Assembly: GCA_013397075.1 (NCBI GenBank)
Contig: VWZS01010873.1
Span: forward strand, 90,894-154,893
Direction of reading: 5' to 3'
Source: Rhabdornis inornatus
Lineage: Eukaryota > Chordata > Aves > Passeriformes > Rhabdornithidae
DNA: 64,000 nt
In this document: positions 62,230-64,000 of the stretch, piece after piece
Numbering within the stretch: the stretch's first letter is position 1
Layout of the letters: every line of letters begins with the position of its first letter
Notes under the pieces: generated by a model
What the model saw: only the letters and a program-made list of their open reading frames with translations
The model's database searches: none
What the model was told of the DNA's origin: nothing
Translations under genes and position numbers: made by a program

Positions 62230-63960
62230 CAGAGACGGCCCTCACAGACGTGCGAGGTGGCCACCGGGGAAAGGCGTGAGAGCGAGGGAAGCCTAACTCC
62301 AGCGTCCGAGACACCTTTCCTCTGCATGGTTTATGCAACGAAGGTCTGAGGGAGGTCGCTCCTGCAGCGGAGCAGGAGCACGGCTGGCAGCGGTGCGCCC
62401 ACGGCTCGGGCCAGCCACACCGCCCGTCACGGCTGTGGGAGGGCAGGGCTCCGACGCGGGACGCGGGCGGGGCCCGAGNCCGTGGCCATCCTTCGCCTCA
62501 CCTCAGCTCCCTTCCCACCTCCTCTCCTCTCCCCAGGGATTACCATCCCTCCCGCCCAACCTCTCCACCCGGCCCTGTACGCAGAGGGGCGACGCGAGCC
62601 AGCACTCACCGCGCTGCTGTCGCCGTCCTCCGTCCGCTGGTCCTGGATCCTGCCGGCGGCGGGCGAGCCCTGCAGCAGCTGCTCCAGGCAGGCGGTACTG
62701 GGCAGCGAGGAGCTTTTCTGGTGGGACAGGTGCGCCCCGGGCCGGCGCCCCTCCCTGCCGCCCGCCGGCCCCTCACAGCCGGCGGCGGGCTCCGGGCGGC
62801 GGCCGGGCGGCGGCCCCTTGCCTTGGGGAAGCAGGTGCTCCCGCAGGCGGCGCAGGGCGGAGCCGGACTCGCCGGCCGGCTCCAGCGGCTCGGCGGCCGA
62901 GCAGCACAGGGTGGGCTGCGAGGGTGGAAAGACTCGGTCTAGCACTTGCCTCCGCCGCTTGAAGCCGCTCCACCTGCCGCCGGGCTGGAGGTCGCCCTTG
63001 CCGCCGGCCGGCGGCGGCGGGACGAGGGGCTCCGCAGTGCGGCGCTCGGCAGCTGCCCGCCCGCCGCCGCTTCGGCCCTTGCCCCCCAGCTGCAGGTTCT
63101 TCCACAGCCGGGCCTGGAAGGAAGCCACCGGCTCTGGTTCGCTGGGCTTCTCCCCCGTGGTCACTCGGGGCTCCTTGCCTGGCTCCATCCTTCTCCTCCT
63201 GCGACGGGGGCGGCAGCGGCGGCAGCAGAGCCCGCCGGAGCCTGTCGCCCTCTCGCCGGTGCGGGGCGGGCCGAAACGGAGCGGCGCCCGCTGCCGGAAC
63301 GAGCGCAGGGCTCCGCCGCACCGCCCCCCGCTCAGCGTGGCGCGCCCGAGGGAGGATGGTGCTGCAGCCGTGATGCTGAAGATAAAGGAAGGACGAAGCT
63401 GCCACCCTTGCCCATCTGGGCAGAGAGTTTGCCACCCTAAGCCCACCACCCTGGCTGGTCCCTCGGTGGCGGAGGGCGGCGCGAAGCCCGGCAAAAAAGT
63501 TACCGGCGAGGTGCAGGGGGAGCGGCGGCTCGCATATAGATACATGCAGCATCCACACGAGGACTTGGCGGGAGGGGGCTTGCCCTGCCCACCTCCCCAC
63601 CTGTTTCCTGCTGTGCAGACGGCGTCCTCGTGCGGGGTGCTGGGAGGGTGCGCGGCCCGCAGGCCGCGCTGGCGGAGAGGGAGAGCCCGGGGGCTGCAGT
63701 CTCCGTGGGACCGGAAAACAGCCCGGTCCCTGGGTGAACGTGGGAACATGAGGCGGCTCCCTAGCCAGCAGGGATCATCCCTGACCTGCGGTAACTTTGT
63801 GGAGGGAAGGTTCAGTGGGATTTGCTCACACACGTAGAGAAAGCGCTACTGGAAATAGCGGCCTCATCCCCGCCTCTGTCCTTCAGAGGCAGCAGTGGGT
63901 ACAGAGTGCAGAGCCGGCCCGGCAGGACCCGCCCCCTACGGGGGAAAAAGCCCCTCAGCT
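62230..63960 (-). promoter_or_regulatory. MCTP1: CpG-island promoter and 5' UTR region of MCTP1
   Basis: The base composition changes abruptly from AT-rich intron to very GC- and CpG-rich sequence from about 62.23 kb to 63.96 kb, covering exon 1 and roughly 0.75 kb upstream of the start codon. Several GC-box (Sp1-type) cores are visible: GGGGGCGG at 63206-63213, GGGGCGGG at 63263-63270, CCGCCCCCC near 63321 and CCCGCCCCC at 63928-63936. I see no TATA box at a persuasive distance. This fits a TATA-less CpG-island promoter reading leftward. The transcription start cannot be fixed from sequence alone; the 5' UTR probably lies between 63189 and about 63.8 kb. One N sits at 62479, just inside intron 1. 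Confidence 0.75.
62610..63188 (-). CDS. MCTP1: MCTP1 first coding exon (N-terminal 193 residues)
   Basis: MCTP1 is a multi-C2-domain protein of ER and endosomal/vesicle membranes; it binds calcium and has two C-terminal membrane segments. This exon encodes the long, basic, Pro/Gly-rich N-terminal extension that precedes the C2 domains. Diagnostic blocks I recognise from vertebrate long-isoform MCTP1 are SFQARLWKNLQLG (residues 23-35), RWSGFKRRRQVLDRVF (72-87), QPTLCCS (91-97), LRRLREHLLP (112-121) and GAHLSHQKSSSLPSTACLEQ (151-170). The start at 63186-63188 was chosen because it has a strong Kozak context (A at -3, G at +4) and stands just before the conserved blocks. The frame stays open upstream to 63833, with earlier in-frame ATGs, but that part looks like GC-rich 5' UTR. 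The exon ends ...GACAGCAGCGCG followed by the donor GTGAGTG (intron G at 62609), after exactly 193 codons (phase 0). The domain order and the in-frame join to the exon at 1177-1291 make the identification firm. Confidence 0.95.
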
Positions 63961-63981
63961 CGTCTGCCGTTCACGTCTTTT

Positions 63982-64000
63982 TTAAATAAATAAATAAATA
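63982..64000 (+). repeat. (TAAA)n at the window edge
   Basis: TTTAAATAAATAAATAAATA runs to the end of the window, so its full length is not visible. Confidence 0.8.

Larger units (their letters stand above)
1292..62609 (-). other. MCTP1: MCTP1 intron 1 (61,318 bp)
   Basis: This is the interval between the donor at 62609 (GTGAGTG) and the acceptor AG at 1292-1293, both read on the minus strand. It holds all the repeats listed here. No further MCTP1 coding exon was recognised in it. In human, a shorter MCTP1 isoform uses an alternative first exon spliced to exon 2; I looked for an equivalent short ATG-containing exon here and did not find a convincing one. Confidence 0.9.

Noticed and set aside
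62482..63837. 451-codon plus-strand open frame across the CpG island
   Set aside because: It is the antisense shadow of the GC-rich MCTP1 first exon and 5' UTR; low-complexity Pro/Ala/Arg content and no homology.
1..64000. CRISPR arrays, operons, tRNA or rRNA genes
   Set aside because: No regularly spaced repeats, bacterial gene organisation, tRNA cloverleaf or rRNA segments were seen; the window is vertebrate intronic DNA.

Overview
This is vertebrate nuclear DNA, almost certainly from a bird. It contains many CR1 LINE fragments, ERVL-type LTR elements with 5-bp target-site duplications, AT-rich intronic background and one CpG island. I see no prokaryotic, organellar or CRISPR features. Runs of N show that it comes from a draft assembly.

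The only host gene I can support is MCTP1 (multiple C2 and transmembrane domain-containing protein 1), on the minus strand. Its first coding exon (63188 down to 62610, 193 codons, phase 0) lies in a CpG island at the right end. Its second exon (1291 down to 1177, 38 codons plus one base) lies at the left end and opens the first C2 domain. The two exons join in frame with consensus splice sites. The 61,318 bp between them (1292-62609) is therefore intron 1, and bases 1-1176 are the start of intron 2. From general knowledge, MCTP1 is Z-linked in birds, so the window is probably from the Z chromosome; that is an inference.

Intron 1, left to right: a CR1 tail (1.55 kb); a decayed retroviral env with an LTR-like tail (3.3-4.7 kb) and a CR1 3' end with an assembly gap (4.7-4.9 kb); unique AT-rich DNA; an LTR fragment (11.7-12.2 kb); two solo LTRs of one family (12.9-14.3 and 18.0-19.5 kb) flanking a GACA/GATA microsatellite and another CR1 tail; unique DNA; a CR1 cluster (24.6-27.6 kb) with a 513-bp assembly duplication; a long CR1 (31.9-34.7 kb) with a nested insertion; a compact LTR (36.9-37.3 kb); an ERVL gag-pol remnant on + (41.4-43.1 kb); an old LINE (43.5-44.0 kb); a CR1 tail (48.2 kb); an ERVL pol remnant on - (51.8-53.6 kb) with a probable LTR (about 55 kb); A-rich low-complexity DNA (56 kb); and a complete solo ERVL LTR (59.8-60.6 kb).

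I did not find a new multi-gene system. The points most worth checking are near-perfect identity confined to the GC-rich core of the two related solo LTRs, several short-range inverted duplications that look like template-switch mutations, the assembly duplication, and two small exon-like reading frames of unknown status on the MCTP1 strand (near 40.6 and 57.5 kb).
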